A program made the translations under genes and the position numbers. A DNA stretch of 64,000 nt from Niastella sp. OAS944 (GTDB lineage: Bacteria > Bacteroidota > Bacteroidia > Chitinophagales > Chitinophagaceae), in NCBI GenBank assembly GCA_024809215.1, contig JANUBW010000010.1:62001-126000 (forward strand). Direction: 5' to 3'. The notes beneath the pieces are model-generated. The model saw nothing but the letters and a program-made list of their open reading frames with translations, ran no database searches and was not told where the DNA came from. This document shows, piece after piece, positions 25,493-33,559 of the stretch (its first letter is position 1; every line of letters starts with the position of its first letter).

Positions 25493-26680
25493 ATGTCAAA
25501 AGAGACTTTCAAGAGGGATAAACCTCACGTTAACGTTGGTACCATCGGTCACATTGACCACGGTAAAACCACTTTAACTGCCGCCATCACCACCATTTTG
25601 GCTAAATCGGGATTGGCGCAGGCAAAAAAATATGACGAGATCGATGCAGCTCCTGAAGAAAAAGAGCGTGGTATCACTATCAACACCGCGCACGTGGAGT
25701 ATCAGACTGCAAATCGTCACTATGCACACGTGGATTGCCCCGGTCACGCTGACTATGTGAAGAACATGATCACCGGTGCTGCCCAGATGGATGGTGCTAT
25801 TCTGGTTGTGGCTGCTACAGATGGTCCTATGCCCCAAACAAAAGAACACATCCTGCTTGCTCGTCAGGTAGGCGTTCCCCGTATGGTGGTATTTATGAAT
25901 AAAGTAGACCTGGTTGATGACCCAGAGTTACTTGAGCTGGTTGAAATGGAAATCCGTGAGCTGTTAAGCTTCTACGGTTTCGATGGCGACAATACTCCTA
26001 TCATCAAAGGTTCTGCAACTGGTGCTCTGGCCGGTGAAGAAAAATGGGTTAAATGTGTTCAAGAGCTGATGGAAGCTGTTGATACTTATATCCCTCTTCC
26101 TCCTCGTCCGGTTGACCAACCATTCTTGATGTCAGTTGAAGACGTATTCTCTATCACTGGTCGTGGTACTGTTGCTACTGGTCGTATCGAAAGAGGCCGT
26201 ATCAAAGTGGGCGAAGCTGTAGAGATCGTAGGTCTGGTTGAAAAACCAATCCAATCTACTGTAACAGGTGTGGAAATGTTCCGCAAACTGTTAGACGAAG
26301 GTGAAGCTGGTGATAACGCTGGTCTGCTGTTACGTGGTATCGATAAAAAAGATATCCGTCGCGGTATGGTAATTGTAAAACCAGGTTCTATCACTCCTCA
26401 CACTGAGTTCAAAGGCGAAGTATACGTACTGAGCAAAGAAGAAGGTGGACGTCACACTCCATTCTTCAACAAATACCGTCCTCAGTTCTACTTCCGTACT
26501 ACCGACGTAACCGGTGAAGTAGAATTACCAGCTGGTACTGAGATGGTAATGCCTGGTGATAACACCAACCTGCACGTAAAACTGATCCAACCTATCGCGA
26601 TGGAAAAAGGTCTTAAATTCGCGATCCGCGAAGGTGGCCGTACAGTAGGTGCCGGACAGGTTACTGAAATCCTGAAATAA
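25493..26680 (+). CDS. tuf: Elongation factor Tu
   Basis: A 395-residue GTPase that delivers aminoacyl-tRNA to the ribosome. G1 GHIDHGKT, G3 [10 protein letters not shown]4 NKVD and the switch-I segment with RGITI are intact. Domain 1 covers about 1-200; beta-barrel domains 2 and 3 follow, ending in [10 protein letters not shown]. Codon use is clearly biased, as expected of a very highly expressed gene. It lies downstream of the tRNA-Thr/Tyr/Gly/Thr array and before tRNA-Trp, a common bacterial layout, and is probably cotranscribed with the tRNAs. Confidence 0.98.
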   Translation: MSKETFKRDKPHVNVGTIGHIDHGKTTLTAAITTILAKSGLAQAKKYDEIDAAPEEKERGITINTAHVEYQTANRHYAHVDCPGHADYVKNMITGAAQMDGAILVVAATDGPMPQTKEHILLARQVGVPRMVVFMNKVDLVDDPELLELVEMEIRELLSFYGFDGDNTPIIKGSATGALAGEEKWVKCVQELMEAVDTYIPLPPRPVDQPFLMSVEDVFSITGRGTVATGRIERGRIKVGEAVEIVGLVEKPIQSTVTGVEMFRKLLDEGEAGDNAGLLLRGIDKKDIRRGMVIVKPGSITPHTEFKGEVYVLSKEEGGRHTPFFNKYRPQFYFRTTDVTGEVELPAGTEMVMPGDNTNLHVKLIQPIAMEKGLKFAIREGGRTVGAGQVTEILK

Positions 26681-26685
26681 CATTC

Positions 26686-26722
26686 CTCCTTCGCTTAATT
26701 GCGAAGAACTAGGAGTCTTATT
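26686..26722 (+). terminator. Weak hairpin after tuf
   Basis: Inner stem TTCGC/GCGAA and outer CTCC/GGAG separated by a bulge, followed by CTTATTCTT. It could be a weak terminator or a processing site ahead of tRNA-Trp. Confidence 0.35.
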
Positions 26723-26859
26723 CTTAGTATATTTGCAAAGTACTTGGGCTAATTTCGTTCAGGTACTTTGCTTTCTGATAAAGATTTTGCACCTTACACA
26801 TAAGCCTGACACTGGCTTGCAAAAGTTTAAGTGTTGAGTATTAAGTGTTTGGTGTATCT

Positions 26860-26930
26860 ACGGGCATAGTTCAACGGTAGAATAGAGGTCTCCAAAACCT
26901 TCGATCTGGGTTCGAATCCTAGTGCCCGTG
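26860..26930 (+). tRNA. tRNA-Trp (CCA)
   Basis: Acceptor ACGGGCA/TGCCCGT, discriminator G, anticodon CCA in loop CTCCAAA, T-loop TTCGAAT; 71 bases. It precedes secE as in many bacteria. Confidence 0.96.
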
Positions 26931-26953
26931 CTTAAAACTGTACTTAATTAGTG

Positions 26954-26982
26954 TATCCCGACTTATGGTCGGGATATATTTG
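26954..26982 (+). promoter_or_regulatory. Hairpin overlapping a -7 box upstream of secE
   Basis: A 9-bp stem TATCCCGAC/GTCGGGATA (26954-26976) with a five-base loop runs into TATATTTG (26975-26982), which matches TAnnTTTG. No TTG is at -33. It may end the tRNA-Trp transcript, start a secE-nusG transcript, or both. Confidence 0.4.
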
Positions 26983-27004
26983 CTAAAGTGCTAATTGACT
27001 GATC

Positions 27005-27196
27005 ATGAACAAAATATCAACATACCTGAAGGAATCTTATCGGGAGCTGGTTGAAAAGGTGACCTGGCCTACCTGGTTGCAATTACAACAATCAACGGTA
27101 ATTGTGCTGGTAGCTACCTTATTGATCACTGGGGTGGTATGGGTTATGGACCTGGTTGCCCAACAAGCCCTTAAATTTATTTATTCACTTATTTGA
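27005..27196 (+). CDS. secE: Preprotein translocase subunit SecE
   Basis: A 63-residue single-span subunit of the SecYEG channel. The conserved amphipathic region (SYRELVEKVTWPTW) is followed by one membrane helix (about 32-52). The short one-helix form is normal outside gamma-proteobacteria. Its stop lies two bases before the nusG start, indicating an operon. Confidence 0.95.
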   Translation: MNKISTYLKESYRELVEKVTWPTWLQLQQSTVIVLVATLLITGVVWVMDLVAQQALKFIYSLI

Positions 27197-27198
27197 TA

Positions 27199-27765
27199 AT
27201 GGAACAAGCTACTCAACAACAAGAAACTAAATGGTATGTGCTACGGGTGGTGAGCGGTAAAGAACGCAAGGTAAAAGAATACCTTGATAAGGAGATTTCC
27301 CGTGGTGGCTGGGGTGAAGTGGTAAAGCAAGTGTTTCTGCCTGTGGAAAAGGTGTATAAGGTGCAGAATGGTAAAAAAGTGATGCGCGAAAGAAACTATT
27401 ACCCAGGCTATGTAATGATTGAAGTGCTGGAAAATAAATTATCTGACGATTTACGCGAAGCTATTAAGAATACTACCAATGTGATCCATTTCCTGGGTAA
27501 GGAAAATCCTATTGCCCTGAGGAAAGCCGAGGTTAACAAAATGCTTGGTAAAATGGATGAAATGGCTGAAACAGGTGGTGTTAGCATGAGTGAGCCATTT
27601 ATCGTTGGTGAAACCATTAAGATCATTGAAGGGCCTTTCAACGACTTCAATGGTATTATTGAGGAAGTGAACGACGAGAAGAAGAAATTGAAAGTGACTG
27701 TAAAGATCTTCGGCCGTTCTACACCAGTAGAGTTGAACTACATGCAGGTTGAAAAGTTAAGCTAA
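27199..27765 (+). CDS. nusG: Transcription termination/antitermination factor NusG
   Basis: A 188-residue RNA polymerase-bound elongation factor that contacts Rho or ribosomal protein uS10. The NGN domain (about 11-125, WYVLRVVSGKERKVKEYL, NYYPGYVMIE) and C-terminal KOW domain (about 135-185, EGPFNDFNGIIEEV) are both present. ATG 27199 is preferred to a TTG two codons upstream, which would overlap the secE stop. A terminator follows, so the usual nusG-rplK continuity is broken here. Confidence 0.96.
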   Translation: MEQATQQQETKWYVLRVVSGKERKVKEYLDKEISRGGWGEVVKQVFLPVEKVYKVQNGKKVMRERNYYPGYVMIEVLENKLSDDLREAIKNTTNVIHFLGKENPIALRKAEVNKMLGKMDEMAETGGVSMSEPFIVGETIKIIEGPFNDFNGIIEEVNDEKKKLKVTVKIFGRSTPVELNYMQVEKLS

Positions 27766-27800
27766 GCTATAACCGTTCACCGCTTAAAATACTAATAGAA

Positions 27801-27830
27801 CATCTACCAACTGGTGGATGTTTTTTTTTT
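27801..27830 (+). terminator. Rho-independent terminator after nusG
   Basis: Nine-bp stem CATCTACCA/TGGTGGATG (one G-U) with a very short loop followed by ten T residues. Confidence 0.85.
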
Positions 27831-27847
27831 GAGCATGGGAATAAAAA

Positions 27848-27871
27848 AACCTTTCCGAGTTGGGAAAGGTT
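27848..27871 (-). terminator. Terminator of the bipolar Lys/Asp protein gene
   Basis: Nine-bp stem AACCTTTCC/GGAAAGGTT with a six-base loop. On the minus strand it is followed by a T7 run. Confidence 0.85.
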
Positions 27872-27906
27872 AATTTATTTTAATGTAGCAATTCGCCCGG
27901 AGTTGC

Positions 27907-28542
27907 TTACACATTCTCTTCATCTTCATCCTCGTCTTCGTCAGTATCTTCTTCAACAGTTTCTTCGACAACGTCGTTGTCATCATCGGCGTCTTCATCT
28001 TCGTCGTCTGTATCGTCGTCGTCATCTGAATCTACATCATCGGCATCAGTATCCTCATCAGCATCTGTATCATCAGTATCATCTGTATCAGTATCGATAT
28101 CTGTATCAACATCTACATCTGTATCGGCATCAGCTTCTGTTTCATCAATATCTTCATCAAATACAGGAGGAACAACTATTGGTTCTTTTTCCTGAACTGG
28201 TTCTGGTTTAGATACTGCTCTTTTTTTAGAAGGCGATTTTTTCGCTGCTTTCTTTTTTGCGGCTTTTTTTACCGGCGCTTTAGAAGCTACTTTCTTAGCG
28301 GCTTTCTTGGGCGCGGCTTTTTTTGCTGCCTTTTTAACGGCTTTTTTTGCTACTTTTTTGGCGGCTTTTTTTGCTGCCTTCTTTGCTGCTTTCTTAGGAG
28401 CGGCTTTCTTGGCAGCTTTTTTAGCAGCTTTCTTTGCGGCCTTTTTTACGGCTTTCTTTGCCGCTTTTTTGGCCGGTGATTTTTTCTTCGCTGCTTTTTT
28501 AGGAGCGGCTTTTTTTGCTGCTTTTTTCTTTGCTTTGGCCAT
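27907..28542 (-). CDS. Bipolar histone H1-like protein with acidic C-terminal half
   Basis: A 211-residue protein of two opposite halves. Residues 1-111 are almost only Lys, Ala and Pro in KKAAKKAA-type repeats, like histone H1 tails and bacterial Hc1/AlgP-type nucleoid proteins. A linker (about 112-128, PEPVQEKEPIVVPPVF) follows, then residues 129-211 are almost only Asp, Glu and Thr (DTDVDVDTDIDTDTD). The basic half should bind DNA or RNA; the acidic half could mask it or bind ribosomal proteins or histone-like partners (inference). It lies between nusG and rplK on the opposite strand with its own terminator, interrupting a normally continuous operon. ATG 28542 gives MAKAKKKAAK. Coding is supported by the residue pattern and terminator, although low-complexity DNA can imitate an ORF. 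Confidence 0.8.
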   Translation of the reverse strand: MAKAKKKAAKKAAPKKAAKKKSPAKKAAKKAVKKAAKKAAKKAAKKAAPKKAAKKAAKKAAKKVAKKAVKKAAKKAAPKKAAKKVASKAPVKKAAKKKAAKKSPSKKRAVSKPEPVQEKEPIVVPPVFDEDIDETEADADTDVDVDTDIDTDTDDTDDTDADEDTDADDVDSDDDDDTDDEDEDADDDNDVVEETVEEDTDEDEDEDEENV

Positions 28543-29271
28543 AGTGTTGATGTGTTTTTTGTTGTTGGTTAATTTCTATAAGAAGAAGCGTTACTATAAA
28601 TAATCGCAAAAGCTACGCATAAATATTCAAAAAATAAAAAACTACGTGCATTTTGCTAACAGTGATCACGCTTCCTGACACTTGATCCTATTGATATTGG
28701 CTATAGTGCTTGCAAAATTCCGGCCATCATTAAAGGCTTTTTATGATGTATGCATGCCCTTTATCAATACACGCCGGTATATGATAACGCCAAGCCTCCC
28801 TATAACCTGAAATACTTATCCATACTGGGTTTCAGAGGAAGCTTATAACCGAATTACCATGTAACTGGTTGTTAAAATAGCCCAGGTATGGCTATCTGAA
28901 AACGTCAATGGCCGAAAGGTTGTTTATACATAGCAAGCAGTTATTCGATGTATGGATATACATAAAGCGTTTAACCGGCATACTCTCGTATGTGACCAGT
29001 AAAAAATGTGTCATTACCTGTTTGTCTTGTTATAAGAAGGGTGCGTTTTTATAATAGATGTTGGGCACATGTATGGTATGTATATCATGCATAGCAATGG
29101 GCATTTAGTTAGGGGTGCTAAGTAGCAGGGGAGGTATTATTCGTATAAAGGTTGCCAAAAATGTATAGTCATTGTTCGTAATTAAAGGAGCTGTATATAC
29201 CAGGAAATGGGCCTGTGAGGAAACCCGGTTTGGACGTATATTGCAGCCTGTTTTTAACCTGTAAAAAAAGG
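28543..29271. other. Long intergenic region upstream of rplK
   Basis: More than 700 bases without a recognisable gene on either strand. It must hold the promoter of the divergent bipolar-protein gene, though I see no exact TAnnTTTG on the minus strand. Its length is unusual for the middle of a ribosomal-protein region. Confidence 0.5.
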
Positions 29272-29301
29272 TTGTTTTATTAAAACCTTTTCTTACCTTT
29301 G
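29272..29301 (+). promoter_or_regulatory. Promoter of the rplKAJL operon
   Basis: TTG (29272-29274), exactly 19 bases, TACCTTTG (29294-29301): a perfect match to the Bacteroidota consensus. Predicted start near 29308. Confidence 0.8.
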
Positions 29302-29328
29302 CGTCCCCAAAAGAAAGTTCTTTTTAGT

Positions 29329-29388
29329 ATCCCGTCTGAGCGGGATTCAGAGGAATTTGGGAGATCAAGTAGCCAGGCTACTGCCTGG
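29329..29388 (+). promoter_or_regulatory. Structured leader of rplK
   Basis: The approximately 115-base leader contains two hairpins: ATCCCG/CGGGAT (29329-29346) and CCAGGC/GCCTGG (29373-29388). Ribosomal protein leaders are often feedback sites (L1 or L10 type), but the fold does not let me assign a known class. Confidence 0.4.
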
Positions 29389-29421
29389 TGAACCATCGTT
29401 TGAACCAATAAATCAGTAAAA

Positions 29422-29865
29422 ATGGCAAAAGAAATTACCGGCTACGTAAAGCTACAGGTAAAAGGCGGCCAGGCAAATCCGGCTCCTCCTGTAGGTCCTG
29501 CACTGGGTTCCAAGGGTATCAATATCATGGAATTCTGTAAGCAATTCAACGCCCGCACGCAGGATAAAATGGGCAAAGTTCTCCCTGTATTAATTACCGT
29601 TTTTTCCGACAAATCGTTCGAGTTTGTAATTAAAACTCCTCCTGCAGCCGTTCAGTTGCTGGAAGCTGCTAAACTGCAAAGCGGTTCTAAAGAGCCAAAC
29701 CGTAATAAGGTTGGTAAAGTGAATTGGAACCAGGTAGAGGCAATTGCGAAAGACAAAATGCCCGACCTGAACTGTTTCACCCTCGAAAGTGCTATGCGTA
29801 TGGTGGCTGGTACCGCCCGCAGCATGGGTCTTACTGTTGATGGTAAAGCTCCCTGGGAAAATTAA
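29422..29865 (+). CDS. rplK: 50S ribosomal protein uL11
   Basis: A 147-residue protein of the GTPase-associated centre that binds 23S rRNA helices 43-44. The N-terminal domain carries [20 protein letters not shown], diagnostic for uL11, and the C-terminal RNA-binding domain ends [10 protein letters not shown]. Length is standard. First gene of the rplK-rplA-rplJ-rplL unit, 40 bases before rplA; a small hairpin (TCCCG/CGGGA) lies in that gap. Confidence 0.98.
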   Translation: MAKEITGYVKLQVKGGQANPAPPVGPALGSKGINIMEFCKQFNARTQDKMGKVLPVLITVFSDKSFEFVIKTPPAAVQLLEAAKLQSGSKEPNRNKVGKVNWNQVEAIAKDKMPDLNCFTLESAMRMVAGTARSMGLTVDGKAPWEN

Positions 29866-29905
29866 TTGTTCACTGTCCCGGGAAGCCGGGAATCTTTAAA
29901 ACTGA

Positions 29906-30607
29906 ATGACAATGGGAAGAATTCCTAAAAAAAGAAAAGCAGTAGACGCTAAAGTCGACAAAAATAAAGTGTATTCACTGAAAGAGGCTTCCTCTATTGT
30001 GAAAACTATTAATACAACAAAGTTTGACGCATCTGTAGACCTTCACATCCGGTTAGGGGTTGACCCAAAGAAAGCCGATCAGGCTATCCGCGGTACTGTT
30101 ACCCTGCCACATGGTACTGGTAAAACCAAAAAAGTACTGGTATTATGTACACCTGAGAAAGAAGCTGATGCAAAAGCAGCCGGCGCCGATTTTGTTGGCC
30201 TGGATGAGTTTGTTCAAAAAATTGAAGGTGGTTGGACTGACATTGATGTAATCATCGCTACACCTTCTGTAATGCCTAAAATTGGTAAACTGGGTAAGAT
30301 CTTAGGTCCCCGTAACCTGATGCCAAACCCCAAAACAGGTACTGTAACCAATGATGTTGCTGCTGCTGTTAACGAGGTTAAAGGTGGTAAGATCGCTTTC
30401 AAAGTTGATAAAGCTGGTATCATTCACGCTTCTATCGGCCGCGTAAGCTTCAGCCCTGAGAAAATTGCTGAGAACAGCCATTCGCTGATTGAAGCAATCA
30501 TCAAGGCTAAACCTTCTACTGCAAAAGGTACTTACCTGAAAAGCGTGTTCATGGCTAGTTCTATGAGTCCTGCTATTGCAGTTGAAACAAAATCTTTAAT
30601 GAACTAA
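29906..30607 (+). CDS. rplA: 50S ribosomal protein uL1
   Basis: A 233-residue L1-stalk protein that helps release E-site tRNA and in many bacteria represses its own operon. The typical [27 protein letters not shown] and [14 protein letters not shown] segments are present. ATG 29906 begins [11 protein letters not shown]; the second ATG at 29912 is also plausible. The gene lies 40 bases after rplK and 71 bases before rplJ. Confidence 0.97.
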   Translation: MTMGRIPKKRKAVDAKVDKNKVYSLKEASSIVKTINTTKFDASVDLHIRLGVDPKKADQAIRGTVTLPHGTGKTKKVLVLCTPEKEADAKAAGADFVGLDEFVQKIEGGWTDIDVIIATPSVMPKIGKLGKILGPRNLMPNPKTGTVTNDVAAAVNEVKGGKIAFKVDKAGIIHASIGRVSFSPEKIAENSHSLIEAIIKAKPSTAKGTYLKSVFMASSMSPAIAVETKSLMN

Positions 30608-30678
30608 ACTTTAATAACGCAACGAAGTAGTGCTGCCCCAAGCAGTTTTACGAACGAAGCCAACAAAATTTTAGCGTT

Positions 30679-31224
30679 ATGACAAAACAGGAAAAAAACG
30701 ACATCATTGAAGTATTGAAAGAGAAATTTTCTCAATACAATAACTTCTATGTTACCAATACAGAATCATTAACGGTTGCACAGGTAGGTAACCTGCGCCG
30801 TGTATGTTTCAATAAGAAAGTTGAAATGAAGGTTGCCAAAAACACCCTTATCCGTAAGGCGCTTGAGTCTTTGGATGAGAAAAGGTTTTCTGGCATGTTC
30901 GAGTCTCTGAACGGCGTTACTGCTATCATGTTCAGCGAAAATGCAAAAGAACCCGCGTTGATCATAAGCGAGTTCCGTGATGCATACGTTAAAGGCAAAA
31001 AAGACATTAAGCCAAAACCCGTGTTGAAAGCCGCCTTCATCGATGGTGATGTGTTTATGGGCGACAATCAACTGGCAACACTGACTACCCTGAAAAGCAA
31101 AAACGACCTTATCGGGGAAATCATTGGCTTGTTGCAATCACCTGCCAAGAATGTTATCAGCGGCCTGAACGCCGGCAACAAACTGGCTGGTTTAGTAAAA
31201 GCTTTAGAAGACCGCGCTCAGTAA
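30679..31224 (+). CDS. rplJ: 50S ribosomal protein uL10
   Basis: A 181-residue base of the L7/L12 stalk. The N-terminal RNA-binding domain (about 1-135, with the VAKNTLIRKAL helix typical of uL10) anchors it to uL11 and 23S rRNA; the C-terminal helix (about 140-181) binds L7/L12 dimers. The gap before it (71 bases) holds a small hairpin (CTGC/GCAG) that could be part of an L10-type leader, but this is weak. Confidence 0.96.
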   Translation: MTKQEKNDIIEVLKEKFSQYNNFYVTNTESLTVAQVGNLRRVCFNKKVEMKVAKNTLIRKALESLDEKRFSGMFESLNGVTAIMFSENAKEPALIISEFRDAYVKGKKDIKPKPVLKAAFIDGDVFMGDNQLATLTTLKSKNDLIGEIIGLLQSPAKNVISGLNAGNKLAGLVKALEDRAQ

Positions 31225-31249
31225 TTACTGATCACGATCTCAAAATAAT

Positions 31250-31267
31250 AACCCTTGCCTGAGGGTT
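31250..31267 (+). promoter_or_regulatory. Small hairpin between rplJ and rplL
   Basis: Six-bp stem AACCCT/AGGGTT in the 111-base gap, not directly followed by T residues. A possible attenuator or processing site that adjusts the uL10 to bL12 ratio. Confidence 0.35.
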
Positions 31268-31335
31268 ACCTACAAACAAATTTTTTTAAACATCCGCCGG
31301 AGCACAGGCATTGAAGGCGGGAAAAATTTACAACA

Positions 31336-31710
31336 ATGGCAGATTTAAAAGCATTCGCAGAGCAGTTAGTAAGCCTGACTGTTAAAGAAGTTAACGAGTT
31401 AGCTAAGATCCTGAAAGAAGAATACGGTATTGAGCCTGCAGCTGCTGCTGTAGCTGTTGCTGGTCCTGCTGGTCCTGCTGCTGCTGCTGCAGAAGAAAAA
31501 ACTGCGTTCGACGTTATCCTGAAAAACGGTGGCGCTAACAAACTGAACGTAGTTAAAGTGGTTAAAGAATTGACTGGTCTTGGTCTGAAAGAAGCTAAAG
31601 ACTTAGTTGATGGCGCTCCAAAACCAGTTAAAGAAGGTATCAGCAAAGCTGATGCTGACGCTCTGGTTGCCAAGCTGAAAGAAGCTGGCGCTGAAGTTGA
31701 AGTTAAATAA
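31336..31710 (+). CDS. rplL: 50S ribosomal protein bL12
   Basis: A 124-residue stalk protein present as several dimers that recruits translation GTPases. N-terminal dimerisation domain about 1-33, Ala/Gly/Pro-rich hinge about 34-52, C-terminal domain about 53-124 with [20 protein letters not shown] and the [19 protein letters not shown] helix. A strong terminator follows, and rpoB is almost 7 kb away rather than next door, an unusual separation. Confidence 0.98.
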   Translation: MADLKAFAEQLVSLTVKEVNELAKILKEEYGIEPAAAAVAVAGPAGPAAAAAEEKTAFDVILKNGGANKLNVVKVVKELTGLGLKEAKDLVDGAPKPVKEGISKADADALVAKLKEAGAEVEVK

Positions 31711-31736
31711 TTGAACTTTCAATTAAGCTATATTAG

Positions 31737-31763
31737 CCCCGGTGTTTACACCGGGGTTTTTTT
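31737..31763 (+). terminator. Rho-independent terminator after rplL
   Basis: Eight-bp GC-rich stem CCCCGGTG/CACCGGGG with a four-base loop followed by T7. It cuts the ribosomal operon off from the lacI-susCD cassette. Confidence 0.92.
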
Positions 31764-31840
31764 ATATATGGGGGAAATCCATTTTTGTTAGTTTTATTTT
31801 CATAGTTTAGTAGTCTCCTTTATATAACATATAATCAAAT

Positions 31841-32875
31841 ATGAAAAGGGTCTCCCTCAAAGATATCGCTCGCATTGCTGGTGTTTCGCCCTCCACTGTT
31901 TCGTTCGTATTGAATGGCAAAGCAAAACAAATGCGTATCAGTGAAACGCTTGCCAGTAGGATCATGGAGGTTGCTAAAACTGAAGGGTACCACCCCAATC
32001 CGGTGGCTGTGAGCCTGCGAACCGGAAAATCACAAATACTCGGTTTAATAGTAGAAACCATTTCTGGTAACTTTTTTGCCTCCCTTTCCCGCATCATAGA
32101 GGATGAAGCTGCAAGGTTTGGCTATAAGGTTGTTTACACAAGCACCGAAAATAACCGCCAAAAGGGTAAAGAATTGATCGGAATGCTTTCCCAGCGCCAG
32201 GTAGACGGCTATATCATCACACCTACGCCCGGTATGGAACAAGACATCAAAGAACTGATCGCCGATAATAAGCCAGTTGTATTGATGGACAGCTACTTTC
32301 CAGGTATAGATGTGCCCCATGTGTTGGTTAATAACTATGAAGGCGTAATGAAGGGTATGGCGCACGTGATAGAAAAAGGATATCGCCGGATAGGTTTTGT
32401 TACTGTCGACCTCGACCTGGTGCAAATGGAAGATAGGCTAAAAGCTTATCAGGACAGTATGAGCAAGGCTGGGCTGGATACAGACAACCTTGTGCTTACT
32501 TTAAAATATGAAGAGGACAAAGAGCAGGGGATTGAAAGTGTAACCAGCTTTATTAAAAATACCCCCGACCTGGAAGCTGTGTTCTTTGCTACCAATTACC
32601 TGGGTTTACTAGGATTGGAAAGTATTCACCGGTTGGGTTTAAAACTGCCCGATGACCTGGCTATGATCGTTTTTGACGACCACGATGTGTTTCGCCTGTA
32701 CCCACCTGGTATTACCTGTATACGCCAGCCTGCTGAAGAGATTGCCAAAACAGCCCTGGAGCTGCTTATGGAGCAATTGGGAAAAGGAAACAATGGCGGC
32801 GAAAGCAAAATTGAGATCTCACCAGGATTGGTTATCAGGGGTACTACCGAATACGTTCAAAAAGTAAACAAATAG
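31841..32875 (+). CDS. LacI-family transcriptional regulator
   Basis: A 344-residue repressor or activator. Helix-turn-helix about 4-25 (LKDIARIAGVSPSTVSFVLN), hinge about 45-60 (YHPNPVAVSLRTGKS) and periplasmic-binding-protein-like effector domain about 62-335. The effector is probably a sugar or sugar phosphate. The gene is directly upstream of a susC-susD pair on the same strand, so it probably controls that uptake cassette; LacI regulators are a known alternative to hybrid two-component or FecIR control of such loci. It sits in an unexpected place, between rplL and rpoB. An AAAACGTTTT palindrome 224 bases downstream of its stop is a candidate operator. Confidence 0.93.
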   Translation: MKRVSLKDIARIAGVSPSTVSFVLNGKAKQMRISETLASRIMEVAKTEGYHPNPVAVSLRTGKSQILGLIVETISGNFFASLSRIIEDEAARFGYKVVYTSTENNRQKGKELIGMLSQRQVDGYIITPTPGMEQDIKELIADNKPVVLMDSYFPGIDVPHVLVNNYEGVMKGMAHVIEKGYRRIGFVTVDLDLVQMEDRLKAYQDSMSKAGLDTDNLVLTLKYEEDKEQGIESVTSFIKNTPDLEAVFFATNYLGLLGLESIHRLGLKLPDDLAMIVFDDHDVFRLYPPGITCIRQPAEEIAKTALELLMEQLGKGNNGGESKIEISPGLVIRGTTEYVQKVNK

Positions 32876-33559
32876 ATACTTAGCATTTACAAAAGATGAT
32901 AGCAGGCTATATGCCTGTTATTGCGTCTTCTTTTTATATAACCATACACTGGTTACTAAGATTTCCATATACATACCTTCACTTTTAGTATTCCCTTTAG
33001 CCATAACCGGCTAGTGTAGTCTATTCTACAATACATACACAATTTGCGTTTTTTAGCCAGTTAAAGTTTAGCAGAGAGTTAGCCATAAATATTTTGCAAA
33101 AACGTTTTAGAATCACTAATTTTATTCTGAGAAACGATTTTCATCCCAAAAGTTTTTGCCATTGGCATATTGCTAATTCGAAATGCAATTGCCTGTTCAT
33201 TTATTGTCTTTTTTAGTATAGCCTGAACTACAAGAATAGCCTGGATTACAAAAATTACAGTAGTCAATTCTGCCCTGGACAAATCTGCCCTTGAAAATAG
33301 GTAGGGTACCTGTGTGTAAAAACGGTTATAGTTTTTACGTGGGTTACTTATGTACCAAACTGTCCACACACCTCTTAACCTTAAGTATGGTAAACCTGGA
33401 GTTTGTTTTACAAAACTCCCTGTGTGCGCATGAGCATATGCGAATGGATCTTTAAAACCTTCTGTGAATTTTATTGTGTTGTTAGTAATGTGATGCAGGA
33501 AGGTCTTTTGCTAAAAAGCTATAACGATGTAGTATTTATTCATAAACCAAAACTTGCGT
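32876..33559. other. Intergenic region between lacI and susC
   Basis: A 684-base AT-rich region with no convincing gene. It contains the candidate LacI operator and, at about 33215-33300, short imperfect direct repeats (ATAGCCTGAACTACAAG / ATAGCCTGGATTACAAA and TTCTGCCCTGGACAAATC). The susC promoter must be here, but no exact TAnnTTTG is visible near the gene. Confidence 0.5.
33099..33108. promoter_or_regulatory. Candidate LacI-family operator
   Basis: AAAACGTTTT is a perfect 10-bp palindrome with the central CG and AACGTT core typical of LacI-family operators. A related AAACGATTT lies about 30 bases downstream. The distance to susC is about 450 bases, which is long, so this is tentative. 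Confidence 0.35.

Noticed and set aside
25270-25521. An 83-codon ORF with TTG start between tRNA-Thr and tuf
   Set aside because: It overlaps the start of tuf by 29 bases in another frame, has no ATG and no recognisable family; most likely chance.
27977-28603. Plus-strand ORFs rich in Ser or Phe/Ala opposite the bipolar gene
   Set aside because: They are mirror frames of the Lys/Ala and Asp/Glu codon repeats of the minus-strand gene.
33079-33369. A 96-codon minus-strand ORF between lacI and susC
   Set aside because: Composition follows local AT-rich direct repeats, no known domain, and it covers the candidate operator; not convincing as a gene.
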